This document shows positions 26,617 through 34,899 of a stretch of DNA of 64,000 nucleotides, one piece after another. Positions within the stretch are counted from its first letter, which is position 1. Each line of letters starts with the position of its first letter. The position numbers and the translations under genes were made by a program. The stretch is from the NCBI GenBank assembly GCA_024635925.1, contig JAGXHY010000016.1, forward strand, positions 61,215 through 125,214. The letters run 5' to 3'. The notes beneath the pieces are model-generated. The model saw only the letters and a program-made list of their open reading frames with translations. It had not been told where the DNA came from and ran no database searches. This DNA is from Bacillota bacterium. Its GTDB lineage: Bacteria > Bacillota > TC1.

Positions 26617-26928
26617 TTAATTTTCTTTTTTTAATATTATATATATAAGGAATAAAATCAAAGAGATTGAAAGTGAGATAGTAATTATTAAAAACTTTAG
26701 GTAGTAGTCATAGGTTGTAAAAAAGTAAGTAAATAATATAATTGTAAGAAATAAAGAGAAAGTTGCTATTTTTGGAGATATCCAGCTAAGTAATAGGATA
26801 AATATTAATATGATTGTTGGGATCAAATTGATAAGAGTATCTCCAAGAGTTTCTGCTAGAGAAAAAACAGCGAAGAAGATTGCGAGTAGAAAGATGATAA
26901 ATCTGGCTATTGTTAAAAGTCTTTTCAT
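26617..26928 (-). CDS. Small hydrophobic membrane protein
   Basis: 103-aa protein of four closely packed predicted helices, with a basic start (MKRLLTIAR) and a KKEN tail. The sequence FSLAETLGDTLINLIPTIILI recalls a family of uncharacterised bacterial membrane proteins, but I cannot name it. SD GGAGAAA is upstream. It converges with the MacB-like gene, with only 3 bases between the stops. Confidence 0.62.
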   Translation of the reverse strand: MKRLLTIARFIIFLLAIFFAVFSLAETLGDTLINLIPTIILIFILLLSWISPKIATFSLFLTIILFTYFFTTYDYYLKFLIITISLSISLILFLIYIILKKEN

Positions 26929-27010
26929 GTTTTTTCTCCTTTTTTTTTGACATAATATTAATTAATATATGTTCATTATATTAAATTTTTAAAAATTATT
27001 AAAGTTATAG

Positions 27011-27039
27011 TTGAAAATATTTCTTATTAGGATTAGAAT
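27011..27039 (+). promoter_or_regulatory. Promoter of the trk operon
   Basis: TTGAAA (27011-27016), 17 bases, TAGAAT (27034-27039). The leader to the ATG at 27058 would be only about a dozen bases. No c-di-AMP-type riboswitch fits in the 110-base gap. Confidence 0.55.
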
Positions 27040-27057
27040 GTGTTAGAGGTGAGTAAT

Positions 27058-27489
27058 ATGAAGAAAAATAAAAAACAGAATATTATTGTTATTGGTTGTG
27101 GTCGTTTTGGTTCAACTATCGCAGGAAATTTATCAGATATTAATAAAAATCTTATGATAGTAGATTTAGATCAAAGTAGTTTTAGAAAATTATCGTCATC
27201 TTATAGTGGATTAACAAAAGAAGGTGATGGGACAGATATAGATTTATTAGAAAGTATTGGTATTAGTGATGCTGATATCCTTATAGCATCAACAAATGAA
27301 GATGATGTTAATATATTGATAGCCCAAATTGCAAAGGTTATTTACAATGTTCCTGATGTTATTACAAGAATGTATGATACATCAAAGAAAATCACCTGTG
27401 AAGATATGGATATACATGTTATTTCCCCTACAGCTTTATCAATTATTGAGTTTCAAAAAAGAATATTTGGTCAGGAGGTAGAGTTTTAA
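27058..27489 (+). CDS. TrkA-N (RCK) protein, N-lobe only
   Basis: 143-aa nucleotide-binding subunit regulating the TrkH potassium channel from the cytoplasm. ATG 27058 is chosen with AGAGGTGAG upstream. The Rossmann motif VIGCGRFGSTIAGNL binds NAD(H) or ATP, followed by MIVDLDQ and an EGDGTD segment. The chain ends after the N-lobe, so the RCK C-lobe is missing. The next gene, overlapping by one base, encodes a second TrkA protein that has both lobes. Together they probably replace the tandem-repeat TrkA of enteric bacteria. Confidence 0.85.
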   Translation: MKKNKKQNIIVIGCGRFGSTIAGNLSDINKNLMIVDLDQSSFRKLSSSYSGLTKEGDGTDIDLLESIGISDADILIASTNEDDVNILIAQIAKVIYNVPDVITRMYDTSKKITCEDMDIHVISPTALSIIEFQKRIFGQEVEF

Positions 27490-28154
27490 TGAATATCTTA
27501 ATTGTTGGTGGTCACGCTAAAGCTAATTACTTAACTAAGTCTTTAAAAGATAGTGGACATAATGTGACTATTGTTAATAAAGACAAAGAATGGTGTAAAA
27601 TCATGGCTCATGGTTATGGCATAGTTGGAGTGTATGGAGATGGAACGAAGCCTTTTGTTTTAAGAGATGCTGGTGCCATTGAAATGGATACTGTTATTGC
27701 TTTATGTAATAAGGACTCTGCTAACTTGGTTATATGTGAGGTTGCTAAAAAACTATTTAAGGTTAAAAATACGTTTGCTGTTGTAAATGATCCTGAAAAT
27801 ATAAAAATATTTAGAAAATTAAATGTTGATAAGGTTATAAGTTCAACTGAAATCTTATCAAATATGATAGAGTTCGAGGCTGTAATAGATAATCTAATAA
27901 ATTATCTACCTATGGAAGATGAAAAAATTATATTATCTGAGTTTTATATAGATGCAAGATCTCAAGTTGCAGATATGAAGATTAAAGATATTGATTTGCC
28001 TGATGAGACAATTATTGCTTACATTATCAGGGATGACAACTTTGTTATCTGTGCTGAAAAAGATTGCGAACTTAAAATTTCTGACAAGGTAATTATCTTG
28101 TGTAGAAGTAAAGATTTTGGTAAAATTAAATCACTATTTTATTGGGGTAAATAA
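27489..28154 (+). CDS. TrkA family potassium uptake protein (N- and C-lobes)
   Basis: 221-aa second regulatory subunit of the Trk system. The N-lobe starts MNILIVGGHAKANYL, a changed form of the GxGxxG nucleotide loop, so nucleotide binding may be weak or altered. VYGDGTKP and ALCNKDSANL follow. The RCK C-lobe (about residues 135-221) has the KISDKVIILCRS ending typical of TrkA-C. It overlaps the genes on both sides by one base, so the stoichiometry with TrkA-N and TrkH is probably set by translational coupling. Confidence 0.84.
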   Translation: MNILIVGGHAKANYLTKSLKDSGHNVTIVNKDKEWCKIMAHGYGIVGVYGDGTKPFVLRDAGAIEMDTVIALCNKDSANLVICEVAKKLFKVKNTFAVVNDPENIKIFRKLNVDKVISSTEILSNMIEFEAVIDNLINYLPMEDEKIILSEFYIDARSQVADMKIKDIDLPDETIIAYIIRDDNFVICAEKDCELKISDKVIILCRSKDFGKIKSLFYWGK

Positions 28155-29623
28155 TGGGTAAATTTTTTACATATTTAAAAGAACAGGACTTTGTATCTAA
28201 ACTATTGATTATGTTAGGTTTTATTTTGTTTGTACCATTATTAATGATTATTCCCTATCCAGAGGATTCTAAATATGCATTATCCTTTATTATTCCAGGT
28301 GTGATTTCAATTATTTTTGGCTTATTATTTAGAGTTAAAAAAATAGATGAAAATAGAGCGCCATTTTGGGGTAGGAATAATGAAAGCGTTATAGTTGTAG
28401 GAGTATGGCTATATGCAATAATTCTTGGGACAATGCCATTTGTAATATCTGGTCAATTAGATTTTTTGAAAGCGTTATTTGAAACTATTAGTGGATGGAC
28501 GACAACTGGACTATCCGTTATGGATGTAGAAAATGTACCTAGAATATTTAATTTTTACAGAGCTTATACACAATTTTGTGGTGGTATTGGTATAGTTTTG
28601 TTGATGCTAATTTTTGCTAGTGGAAAAACTGCTATGGAGCTGTTTTCTGCAGAGGGTCATCCTGATAAACTAGAACCAAATTTAAAAAGCACTGCTAAGA
28701 TTATGATGGCTATTTATATTGGCTTTATTTTTTTTGGTTTTATAGCTTATCAGATTTTTGGAATGCCTTGGTTTGATTCTCTTTTTCATTCTATGACAGC
28801 AATGTCAACAGGTGGTTTTACTATGACTTATAACAGTTTGGCCGATTATAACAATATTTATTTTGAGGCCATATCAATTATATTGATGATTGCAGGTTCA
28901 ACTAATTTTGCTATTTTAGCACTTATATTTAAGAGAAAATTTAAAAAAGCTGTTAAAATTGGAGAGACTAGATTTTTCTTTATGCTAGTAATTGCAATGT
29001 CAATGCTGGTTGCTTTTAGTGGTTTATATGGAATATATGCTAGTTTGACACAAAGCCTAAGAGTAGCTATATTTCAGGTTATATCAGCACTTGCAACTGC
29101 AGGCTTATCTACAGTTGATTTACAAACCTGGAGACCTGATATGTTGTTAGTTATTATACTTGCGATGACAATTGGTGGAGGAGCTGGATCTACATCAGGT
29201 GCGATTAAATATACTAGAGTGTATACAATGTTTAAGTCAGTTGTATATGGTTTGAAAAGAAGGTTTATGCCTGAAAGAGCCGTTAACGAAGCTTCTATTC
29301 ATAAAAGTGATGGTAAAATTTATATGTCAAATAAATATATGGAAGCAATTGGTCGTTTCATTTTTGTTTATATAATCATATATATTATTGGCACTTATTT
29401 AATGACTTTAGGTGGGGTACCACTTGATAAGGCTATGTTTGAGTTTGCTTCAGCTCTTGGAACTGTTGGTCTATCTGTTGGAGTTACAACAGCCGCAACT
29501 AGCAACTATATTTTAATAATTGAGATGGTTGGCATGTTACTTGGCAGGCTAGAAATATTTATTGTTCTAGTTTCTATAATGGCGGTTTTCAATAAAATAT
29601 TAAGAAAAGGAAAGAGTTTATAG
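28154..29623 (+). CDS. trkH: TrkH family potassium channel/transporter
   Basis: 489-aa potassium-translocating membrane protein with the four M1-P-M2 repeats of the Trk/Ktr superfamily. The pore-loop segments TISGWTTTGLSVM, MTAMSTGGFTM, SALATAGLSTVDL and ASALGTVGLSVGVT contain the selectivity glycines. The loop motif GGGAGSTSGAIKYTRV is the gating loop seen in TrkH. Third gene of the trkA-trkA-trkH operon. Full length. Confidence 0.94.
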   Translation: MGKFFTYLKEQDFVSKLLIMLGFILFVPLLMIIPYPEDSKYALSFIIPGVISIIFGLLFRVKKIDENRAPFWGRNNESVIVVGVWLYAIILGTMPFVISGQLDFLKALFETISGWTTTGLSVMDVENVPRIFNFYRAYTQFCGGIGIVLLMLIFASGKTAMELFSAEGHPDKLEPNLKSTAKIMMAIYIGFIFFGFIAYQIFGMPWFDSLFHSMTAMSTGGFTMTYNSLADYNNIYFEAISIILMIAGSTNFAILALIFKRKFKKAVKIGETRFFFMLVIAMSMLVAFSGLYGIYASLTQSLRVAIFQVISALATAGLSTVDLQTWRPDMLLVIILAMTIGGGAGSTSGAIKYTRVYTMFKSVVYGLKRRFMPERAVNEASIHKSDGKIYMSNKYMEAIGRFIFVYIIIYIIGTYLMTLGGVPLDKAMFEFASALGTVGLSVGVTTAATSNYILIIEMVGMLLGRLEIFIVLVSIMAVFNKILRKGKSL

Positions 29624-29624
29624 T

Positions 29625-30584
29625 ATGTTTAAAAAAATTAGGAATCCAATACTAAAACAAGTTGATTCTAAAAAAATAGGGTTTTTTGAAGGTTGGTACT
29701 TTAAACAAGTTAGTCTTTCTAATAAGGTAGTTGTGAGTTTTATACCAGGTTATAGTACTGGAGAAGATGATCAGCATGCATTTGTCCAGTATATACTAGT
29801 CAAGAATGATGTTGTTAAGAGTGGATATATAAAGTATCCACTTTCTTACTTTATATATCAGGAAGAGCCCTTCAAGTTAGAAATTGGGCCTAATTGCTTT
29901 ACTAAGGACAAGATGATTATAGATATTGATGATGATGGATTTTTAATTAAAGGTAGTTTGGAATTAGGTGATTTTTTAGATATTAAAAAAAGTATTTATG
30001 CTCCTAGTATTATGGGGCCTTTTGCTTATATTCCTTTTATGGAATGTAATCACGGGGTAATAAGTATGGGTCATACTTTAAATGGTTCTTTAGCCATAAG
30101 TGGAGAAGAGGAAGTTTTCTCTGGTGGTCATGGATATATTGAAAAAGATTGGGGAAAGTCTTTTCCTAAGAAGTATATTTGGTTACAGTGTAATAGTTTT
30201 TCATCAGGAAGTAGTCTTTTTTTGTCTATAGCAGATATTCCTTTTGCTTTGTTTGAGTTTGGTGGTTTTATTGCTATTTTTAATGATGGTAAAAAAGAAT
30301 ATAGGTTTGGGTCTTATTTAAATGGTGGTTATAAGATAGTTACTCTTACTGAAGGAATATTAGAAGTTGAATTATGGAATGGACCTATTAGATTATTTAT
30401 AAAAGTAAGTTCTCCTAGTGCTGATTCACTTGTAGCTCCTGTTGCTGGGAGAATGTCATTGGTAATTAAAGAGGCTGTGTCTACTGTTGTTGAGTATAGT
30501 TTTGTTAATAAAAAGACTGGTTATGTATTTGAAGAGCAAGGGTGGCCAGGTAGTTATGAAGTTGTAGGACATACTTTTGACTAA
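29625..30584 (+). CDS. Tocopherol-cyclase-like family protein
   Basis: 319-aa protein of the tocopherol cyclase/VTE1-like fold family. It opens with FFEGWYFKQVS, has HAFVQYI and a central GGHGYIEKDWGKSFPKKYIWLQCN block. This block is the most conserved part in bacterial members. No tocopherol pathway is expected in such a bacterium, so the substrate is probably another lipid or prenyl compound; that is inference. The ATG follows the trkH stop by 1 base, so it is co-transcribed with potassium uptake, and a strong terminator follows. Confidence 0.82.
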   Translation: MFKKIRNPILKQVDSKKIGFFEGWYFKQVSLSNKVVVSFIPGYSTGEDDQHAFVQYILVKNDVVKSGYIKYPLSYFIYQEEPFKLEIGPNCFTKDKMIIDIDDDGFLIKGSLELGDFLDIKKSIYAPSIMGPFAYIPFMECNHGVISMGHTLNGSLAISGEEEVFSGGHGYIEKDWGKSFPKKYIWLQCNSFSSGSSLFLSIADIPFALFEFGGFIAIFNDGKKEYRFGSYLNGGYKIVTLTEGILEVELWNGPIRLFIKVSSPSADSLVAPVAGRMSLVIKEAVSTVVEYSFVNKKTGYVFEEQGWPGSYEVVGHTFD

Positions 30585-30586
30585 AT

Positions 30587-30626
30587 AAAAAAGATGGATA
30601 AGTATTTTTACTTATCCATCTTTTTT
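30587..30626. terminator. Strong intrinsic terminator
   Basis: 18-bp perfect stem AAAAAAGATGGATAAGTA / TACTTATCCATCTTTTTT with a 4-base loop, A-run left and T-run right. It lies between convergent genes and can serve both strands. Confidence 0.93.
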
Positions 30627-30647
30627 GGATTATTATTAGTTTAGTTT

Positions 30648-31892
30648 TTATTCTTCAAGAGAAACTAATCGTTTCTCACCGGTTATATCTTGGATAGGAC
30701 CAATGTTTTGAGTTACTTCTAAAGTACCCATATAATCTCCATTCCCATCTCTTAAAGCAAAGTATCTAATTAAGATAAATAAACCACCCATCTTAATCCA
30801 AAAATCCTCAACATCTTTTTTACCAGACTTAAAGTCATTAACAATACTCTCAACTATATGTACACTTGCTGGAGGATGACAATTTGAAACCTGACGACCA
30901 ATTATTGACTTAGCCCTTGGAAAAATTCTCTCACTAGACTCAGAAAAGAACTTGACCCTATCATTTTTATCAACAAAAGTAATATCAATTGGTAACATAT
31001 TTAAAACAGTAGTTAACTCTTCAACAGTAAACTTACCAGTAGGTAGTGAAATCGTCCCACTAGCTATTTCATCAGCTGTAGCCATTTCTCCTTCATAATC
31101 CTTCTGTGGACTCCAATCAACTGGTGTTTTAATTAAATAATAGCCAAGATCTTTACTATCTTCAGCAACAATCTTCCATTCATCTTCCGTAAGGTTTTCT
31201 GTTAACATAGGAATCATAATATTTTCTTCTTTAAAAATCATTTCATTGATTCTATCAAAAACCTTATCAACAGATCCTTTAATAACTTTTCTTAATTTGA
31301 TATCATTAAAGATTTTTTTAATATCATCTCTAATTTCATCATCAACACCCCACATTACCTTAGGTGGTGCTGTAATTCCATACTTCTCCATATATGGAAA
31401 CAATAAAGTTTCCTTTTTCATATAGTGTAGATTAATATTAGCTAATTGCTCAAAACCTGCTACTAATTTAGTATATTCCTCTTCATTACCAGAATCTAAA
31501 TATTTATCGAGATGGACAGTAATGATATCATTCATCAAAGTCTCTAAAGCTCTATTCTCTGAAAATACAATGCGAACTGGATGACCAGGTATTTTACTAG
31601 GATCACTTGGATTATGAATTTCCGCCATTGAACCCTTAAACACTGCAGAGTGTACATCGCATAAACTTTGGATTTCAGCTACAGTTGTACCTGATAAAAT
31701 CAACTCTTTTTCTGCTTCAGTAATCTCCTTAGCTGAAACTTCACCAAAAGTAGCCTCAAACTTAGCTTTAACTTCATCTACTGTTTTACCTTGATGTAGT
31801 TCTTTAATAATGTCCTTTAAGACTCGCTTTCTTTCTTCTTTATCTTCTTGTTCTTCTTGCTTATTTTCTCTGTTGTTAATTTCTGCACTCAT
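30648..31892 (-). CDS. DUF438 protein (hemerythrin-like plus PAS)
   Basis: About 414-aa cytoplasmic protein. Domain order: DUF438 helix bundle (residues 15-90), a hemerythrin HHE-like region (95-245) with HNPSDPSKIPGHPVRI, VHLDKYLD, HYMKKETLLFPYMEKYG and FKEENIMIPML giving the His/Glu di-iron ligands, then a PAS domain (290-400) with ITFVDKNDRVKFFS and GRQVSNCHPP. The ATG at 31892 fits the SD AAAGG better than the GTG three codons earlier. Such proteins are suspected to sense oxygen, NO or redox state. It follows a DUF1858 gene, and the pair faces a Mrp ATPase. Confidence 0.88.
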   Translation of the reverse strand: MSAEINNRENKQEEQEDKEERKRVLKDIIKELHQGKTVDEVKAKFEATFGEVSAKEITEAEKELILSGTTVAEIQSLCDVHSAVFKGSMAEIHNPSDPSKIPGHPVRIVFSENRALETLMNDIITVHLDKYLDSGNEEEYTKLVAGFEQLANINLHYMKKETLLFPYMEKYGITAPPKVMWGVDDEIRDDIKKIFNDIKLRKVIKGSVDKVFDRINEMIFKEENIMIPMLTENLTEDEWKIVAEDSKDLGYYLIKTPVDWSPQKDYEGEMATADEIASGTISLPTGKFTVEELTTVLNMLPIDITFVDKNDRVKFFSESSERIFPRAKSIIGRQVSNCHPPASVHIVESIVNDFKSGKKDVEDFWIKMGGLFILIRYFALRDGNGDYMGTLEVTQNIGPIQDITGEKRLVSLEE

Positions 31893-31908
31893 TAAATACA
31901 CTACCTTT

Positions 31909-32133
31909 CTAGACTATCTTATAGCCTTTGTCTTCTAGTTTTTTAATTATATCATTGATATCAAATTGTTTCATCTTGGCTCCTTTTTCTAAATTCATAA
32001 TACGACCTGCTGTTTCAAGCATTCCTGGTAGTACAATATCTTTAAAGCCTAGCTCAACCAATACATTTTTTAAATCTGGATATTTTTTCACTAATTCATA
32101 AATTGATTTTTTTAAATTGATTTCTTTTTCCAT
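31909..32133 (-). CDS. DUF1858 domain protein
   Basis: 74-aa protein made of a single DUF1858 domain: an N-terminal KSIYELVKKYPDLKNVL helix, LGFKDI and a MNLEKGAKMKQFDIND segment. Standalone or fused DUF1858 domains commonly accompany DUF438/hemerythrin proteins in anaerobes. Function unknown; a partner role in redox or Fe-S chemistry is suggested only by company. First gene of the two-gene minus-strand operon, behind the inverted repeat at 32161-32186. Confidence 0.86.
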   Translation of the reverse strand: MEKEINLKKSIYELVKKYPDLKNVLVELGFKDIVLPGMLETAGRIMNLEKGAKMKQFDINDIIKKLEDKGYKIV

Positions 32134-32160
32134 AAAATCACCTCTTTTATTTATAATTTA

Positions 32161-32186
32161 ATAATATCAGAATAAGATGATATTAT
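32161..32186. promoter_or_regulatory. Inverted repeat in DUF1858/mrp divergent region
   Basis: ATAATATCA, 8 bases (GAATAAGA), TGATATTAT: a perfect 9-base-arm dyad 28 bases upstream of the DUF1858 start. It is not followed by a T-run on the minus strand and has the symmetry of an operator. The binding protein is unknown. Confidence 0.55.
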
Positions 32187-32341
32187 CCGTATCTCTAGAT
32201 ACATTTTTATAGAATGTTTAATGATGTTAACAAAAAAAATATTGAATTACTACAAAAACTGTTGGAATTATGATAATATAGGTTCGTAAAGGGAAAACAT
32301 AAAAAATATAATTTAATTAAAGAGAATAAATGGAGGAAATT

Positions 32342-33169
32342 ATGAGTGGAAACTGTGAATCATCATGTGGAGGTTGTGGGGGTAGTCAAGACACTAAACA
32401 AGAACCACAAGATTTAAAAAAACAACTTCATCCTAAAAGTAAAATAGGAAAAGTAATTGGCGTAGTAAGTGGTAAAGGTGGGGTAGGCAAATCACTTGTA
32501 ACAACACTTATGGCTTTAGAAATGAATAGAAGAGGATATAAAACAGCAATCCTTGATGCAGATATAACTGGTCCATCAATTCCAAAATCTTTTGGTGTTA
32601 AAGGTCCAGTAAGGACTCAAGATGATGGTGTTATCCCTCCAAAAAGTAAAACTGGAATTGACCTAATAAGTATAAATCTATTTTTAGAAAAGGAAGATGA
32701 CCCAGTATTATGGAGAGCACCTATAGTAACAAGTACTGTTAATCAGTTTTGGCAAGAGGTAATTTGGGAAGATATTGACTATATGTTTATAGACATGCCA
32801 CCAGGTACAGGAGATGTGTCTTTAACAATTTTCCAATCCTTAAGGATTGATGGCATTATTATAGTTACTTCTCCACAAGAGCTAGTATCTATGATTGTGT
32901 CAAAAGCTGTGAAAATGGCTCAAATGATGAATATACCTATAGTGGGGTTAATAGAAAATATGAGTTATTTCAAATGCCCTGATAATGGAAAAGACTATAA
33001 AATATTTGGAGAAAGTCATATAGATGAAACCGCTAAACAATATGGTTTAGATATTATTGGTAAAATACCAATTGATCCACAATTATCCGAAAATGTAGGG
33101 AAAGGGACAATTGAAGACTACCCAGTTGATGTTTTAAAAGAAGCTGCAGATATGGTAGTTGCAATTTAA
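32342..33169 (+). CDS. Mrp/NBP35 family P-loop ATPase (Fe-S carrier)
   Basis: 275-aa cytoplasmic iron-sulfur carrier ATPase. ATG 32342 has GGAGG 5 bases upstream; ATG 32330 overlaps that SD. The short N-terminus CESSCGGCGG supplies three closely spaced Cys, as in NBP35-like proteins. The deviant Walker A GKGGVGKS, switch I LDADITGPSIP and Walker B DMPPGTGDV are clear. The C-terminal bridging site reads YFKCPDNGKDY, with one Cys instead of CxxC, a variant seen in some anaerobe and archaeal members. Divergent from the DUF1858-DUF438 operon, which suggests a shared redox or Fe-S theme. Confidence 0.9.
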   Translation: MSGNCESSCGGCGGSQDTKQEPQDLKKQLHPKSKIGKVIGVVSGKGGVGKSLVTTLMALEMNRRGYKTAILDADITGPSIPKSFGVKGPVRTQDDGVIPPKSKTGIDLISINLFLEKEDDPVLWRAPIVTSTVNQFWQEVIWEDIDYMFIDMPPGTGDVSLTIFQSLRIDGIIIVTSPQELVSMIVSKAVKMAQMMNIPIVGLIENMSYFKCPDNGKDYKIFGESHIDETAKQYGLDIIGKIPIDPQLSENVGKGTIEDYPVDVLKEAADMVVAI

Positions 33170-33188
33170 CTATTAATTAGTATATAAT
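33159..33188 (+). promoter_or_regulatory. Putative promoter of metal ABC operon
   Basis: TTGCAA (33159-33164), 18 bases, TATAAT (33183-33188), overlapping the end of the mrp gene. The predicted start of transcription falls within the inverted repeat at 33190-33220. Confidence 0.55.
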
Positions 33189-33189
33189 T

Positions 33190-33228
33190 ATTAATGCAAA
33201 CGCAAACAGTTTGCATTAATTTTTTTTT
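33190..33228 (+). promoter_or_regulatory. Dyad and T-run: Fur-family operator and/or terminator
   Basis: ATTAATGCAAAC, 7 bases, GTTTGCATTAAT, then a run of about nine T. It reads both as the intrinsic terminator of mrp and as an operator just downstream of a -10. A terminator here leaves no room for a downstream promoter for the ABC operon, so an operator role for the Fur-family regulator at 35700 is likely. Confidence 0.65.
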
Positions 33229-33241
33229 AGGAGTAAGGATC

Positions 33242-34123
33242 ATGAAGTTAATGATTAATAAGAAGAGAAGTATGCTAGTTTTTTCACTAGTCTTAGGGAT
33301 AGCCTTTATGCTGATTTTAACAGCTTGTAGTAAAGAGGATACTCTAACAGGAAACAAATTAAAAGTAGCTGTAACAATTGAAGTTGAAAAAGCCTTTGTT
33401 GAAGGAGTTGCTGGAGATTTGGTTGAAGTTGTAACACTTGTTCCAAAGGGTGGGGATCCTGAAACATATGAAGCAACTCCTTTGGAAATAGAGCAATTTC
33501 AAGATGCAGACATATATTTTGCTATGGAATTACCTGTAGAAAATGGGAAGAATATACCAGAAGATGGTAACTTTATAAGAGTGAATTTAGCAGAAAGTGT
33601 TAGGGAAAAATATCAAGAAAGATATTTTGCACCAGGTAGTAGGGATCATCATATTTGGTTATCACCAAAACGATCTATGGTAATGGTAGAAAAAATAGCT
33701 GAGACTTTGATTGAACAAGACCCTAAAAATAAAGATATATATTTAAAGAATAAAGAAGAGTATTTAAATAAACTAGTGAAATTAGATTTGGATATAAAAG
33801 AAATGTTTAAAGATAAGACGCAAAATACTTTTCTTGTTTATCATCCAGCTCTTGGTTACTTTGCTGATGATTATGGCTTAGAAATGCTCGCTTTAGAAGA
33901 AGAGGGTAAGGAAGCTGATCCTAAGCATATAGGGGTTTTAATCGACTTAGCGAAGCTTAAAAATATAAAAGGCATTATTACAACTGAAGAAATATCTTCT
34001 AGACAAGCAGATGCTTTTGCCGAAGAAATAGATGGAGAAGTTGTGGTAGTGGAAGTATTATCAAAAGACTATTTAAGTTCAATGGAAAATATGGCTAAAG
34101 TAATAGAAGGATTAGTCAAATGA
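33242..34123 (+). CDS. znuA: Metal-binding lipoprotein, ZnuA/MntC cluster A-I type
   Basis: Extracytoplasmic Zn or Mn receptor of 293 aa with a signal peptide ending in the lipobox LTAC. The start at 33242 follows AGGAG at 33229. Metal-ligand regions are DHHIWLSPK near residue 138 and VYHPALGYF near 200, plus the C-terminal ITTEEISS. The usual first ligand motif DPHxYEP reads DPETYEATP, so His is replaced by Glu. No His-rich loop is present. The metal is therefore uncertain: zinc by gene company with a Fur/Zur-type regulator, manganese or another metal possible. Confidence 0.85.
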   Translation: MKLMINKKRSMLVFSLVLGIAFMLILTACSKEDTLTGNKLKVAVTIEVEKAFVEGVAGDLVEVVTLVPKGGDPETYEATPLEIEQFQDADIYFAMELPVENGKNIPEDGNFIRVNLAESVREKYQERYFAPGSRDHHIWLSPKRSMVMVEKIAETLIEQDPKNKDIYLKNKEEYLNKLVKLDLDIKEMFKDKTQNTFLVYHPALGYFADDYGLEMLALEEEGKEADPKHIGVLIDLAKLKNIKGIITTEEISSRQADAFAEEIDGEVVVVEVLSKDYLSSMENMAKVIEGLVK

Positions 34124-34899
34124 ATGCATTAGAAATAAAAGATTTAGATGTATATTATGGACAATTACAAGCTATAGAAAAAGTTAACTTAATAGTAAGA
34201 GAAAGAGATTTTTTAGCTATAATGGGACCTAATGGTGGTGGCAAATCAACTTTATTAAAAGCCATATTAGGTTTAGTACCTATTGAAAATGGAGAGATAA
34301 AAATACTTGGTGGTAATAATAAGAAAAACAGACATTTAATTGGATATGTACCACAGTTTTCTAGTGTTGATAAAAACTTTCCTATTACTGTAATAGAGGT
34401 AGTTCTTTTAGGTGCTTTAAATAAGGGCCTTAGTTTTTTTCATAAATTTACAGAGGAACAAAGGGGAAAAGCTAGAGAATTACTTGAGAAAGTTGGTTTA
34501 GATAAACTAGCAAATAGAAGTATATCCCAACTATCTGGTGGAGAGTTTCAAAAAATGCTAATTGCTAGAGCTCTGATGACAGAACCAAAACTATTAATAT
34601 TGGATGAACCTACTGCTAGTGTTGATGCTAAAGCAAGTCAAGATATATATAATCTGCTTGGTGCTTTAAATAAGAAGATAACTATTATCATGGTTACTCA
34701 TAATGTTATGGCTATATCTTCTTATGTTAAGGGATTGGCTTGTTTAAATGTTGGGTTAGTCTACCATGGTGATCCAGAAATAAGTGAAGAGGTTGTAAAT
34801 AGCTTGTTTGGTTGTCCCGTAGAGCTTGTTGCTCATGGAGTTCCTCATAGGGTATTAAAGGAACATGAGGGGGATAATAATGTTAGCGGACTTAATTAA
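34120..34899 (+). CDS. znuC: Metal ABC transporter ATPase (ZnuC/MntB type)
   Basis: 259-aa ATPase energising metal uptake. Walker A GPNGGGKSTLLKAILGL, Q-loop YVPQFSSVD, signature LSGGEFQKMLIARALM and Walker B LLILDEPTASVD are all present. The GGGKS variant of Walker A is typical of the Zn/Mn importer ATPases. It overlaps the lipoprotein gene by 4 bases and the permease by 20 bases. The C-terminus is short and lacks the His-rich tail of enteric ZnuC. Confidence 0.92.
   Translation: MNALEIKDLDVYYGQLQAIEKVNLIVRERDFLAIMGPNGGGKSTLLKAILGLVPIENGEIKILGGNNKKNRHLIGYVPQFSSVDKNFPITVIEVVLLGALNKGLSFFHKFTEEQRGKARELLEKVGLDKLANRSISQLSGGEFQKMLIARALMTEPKLLILDEPTASVDAKASQDIYNLLGALNKKITIIMVTHNVMAISSYVKGLACLNVGLVYHGDPEISEEVVNSLFGCPVELVAHGVPHRVLKEHEGDNNVSGLN

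Noticed and set aside
26929..27057. c-di-AMP riboswitch before the trk operon
   Set aside because: The gap is too short and AT-only, and a plain promoter fits right before the first gene.
32342..33169. Loss of the second Cys in the Mrp C-terminal site as damage
   Set aside because: CPD-type variants with one Cys occur in normal members of this family in anaerobes and archaea, so it is not treated as a defect.
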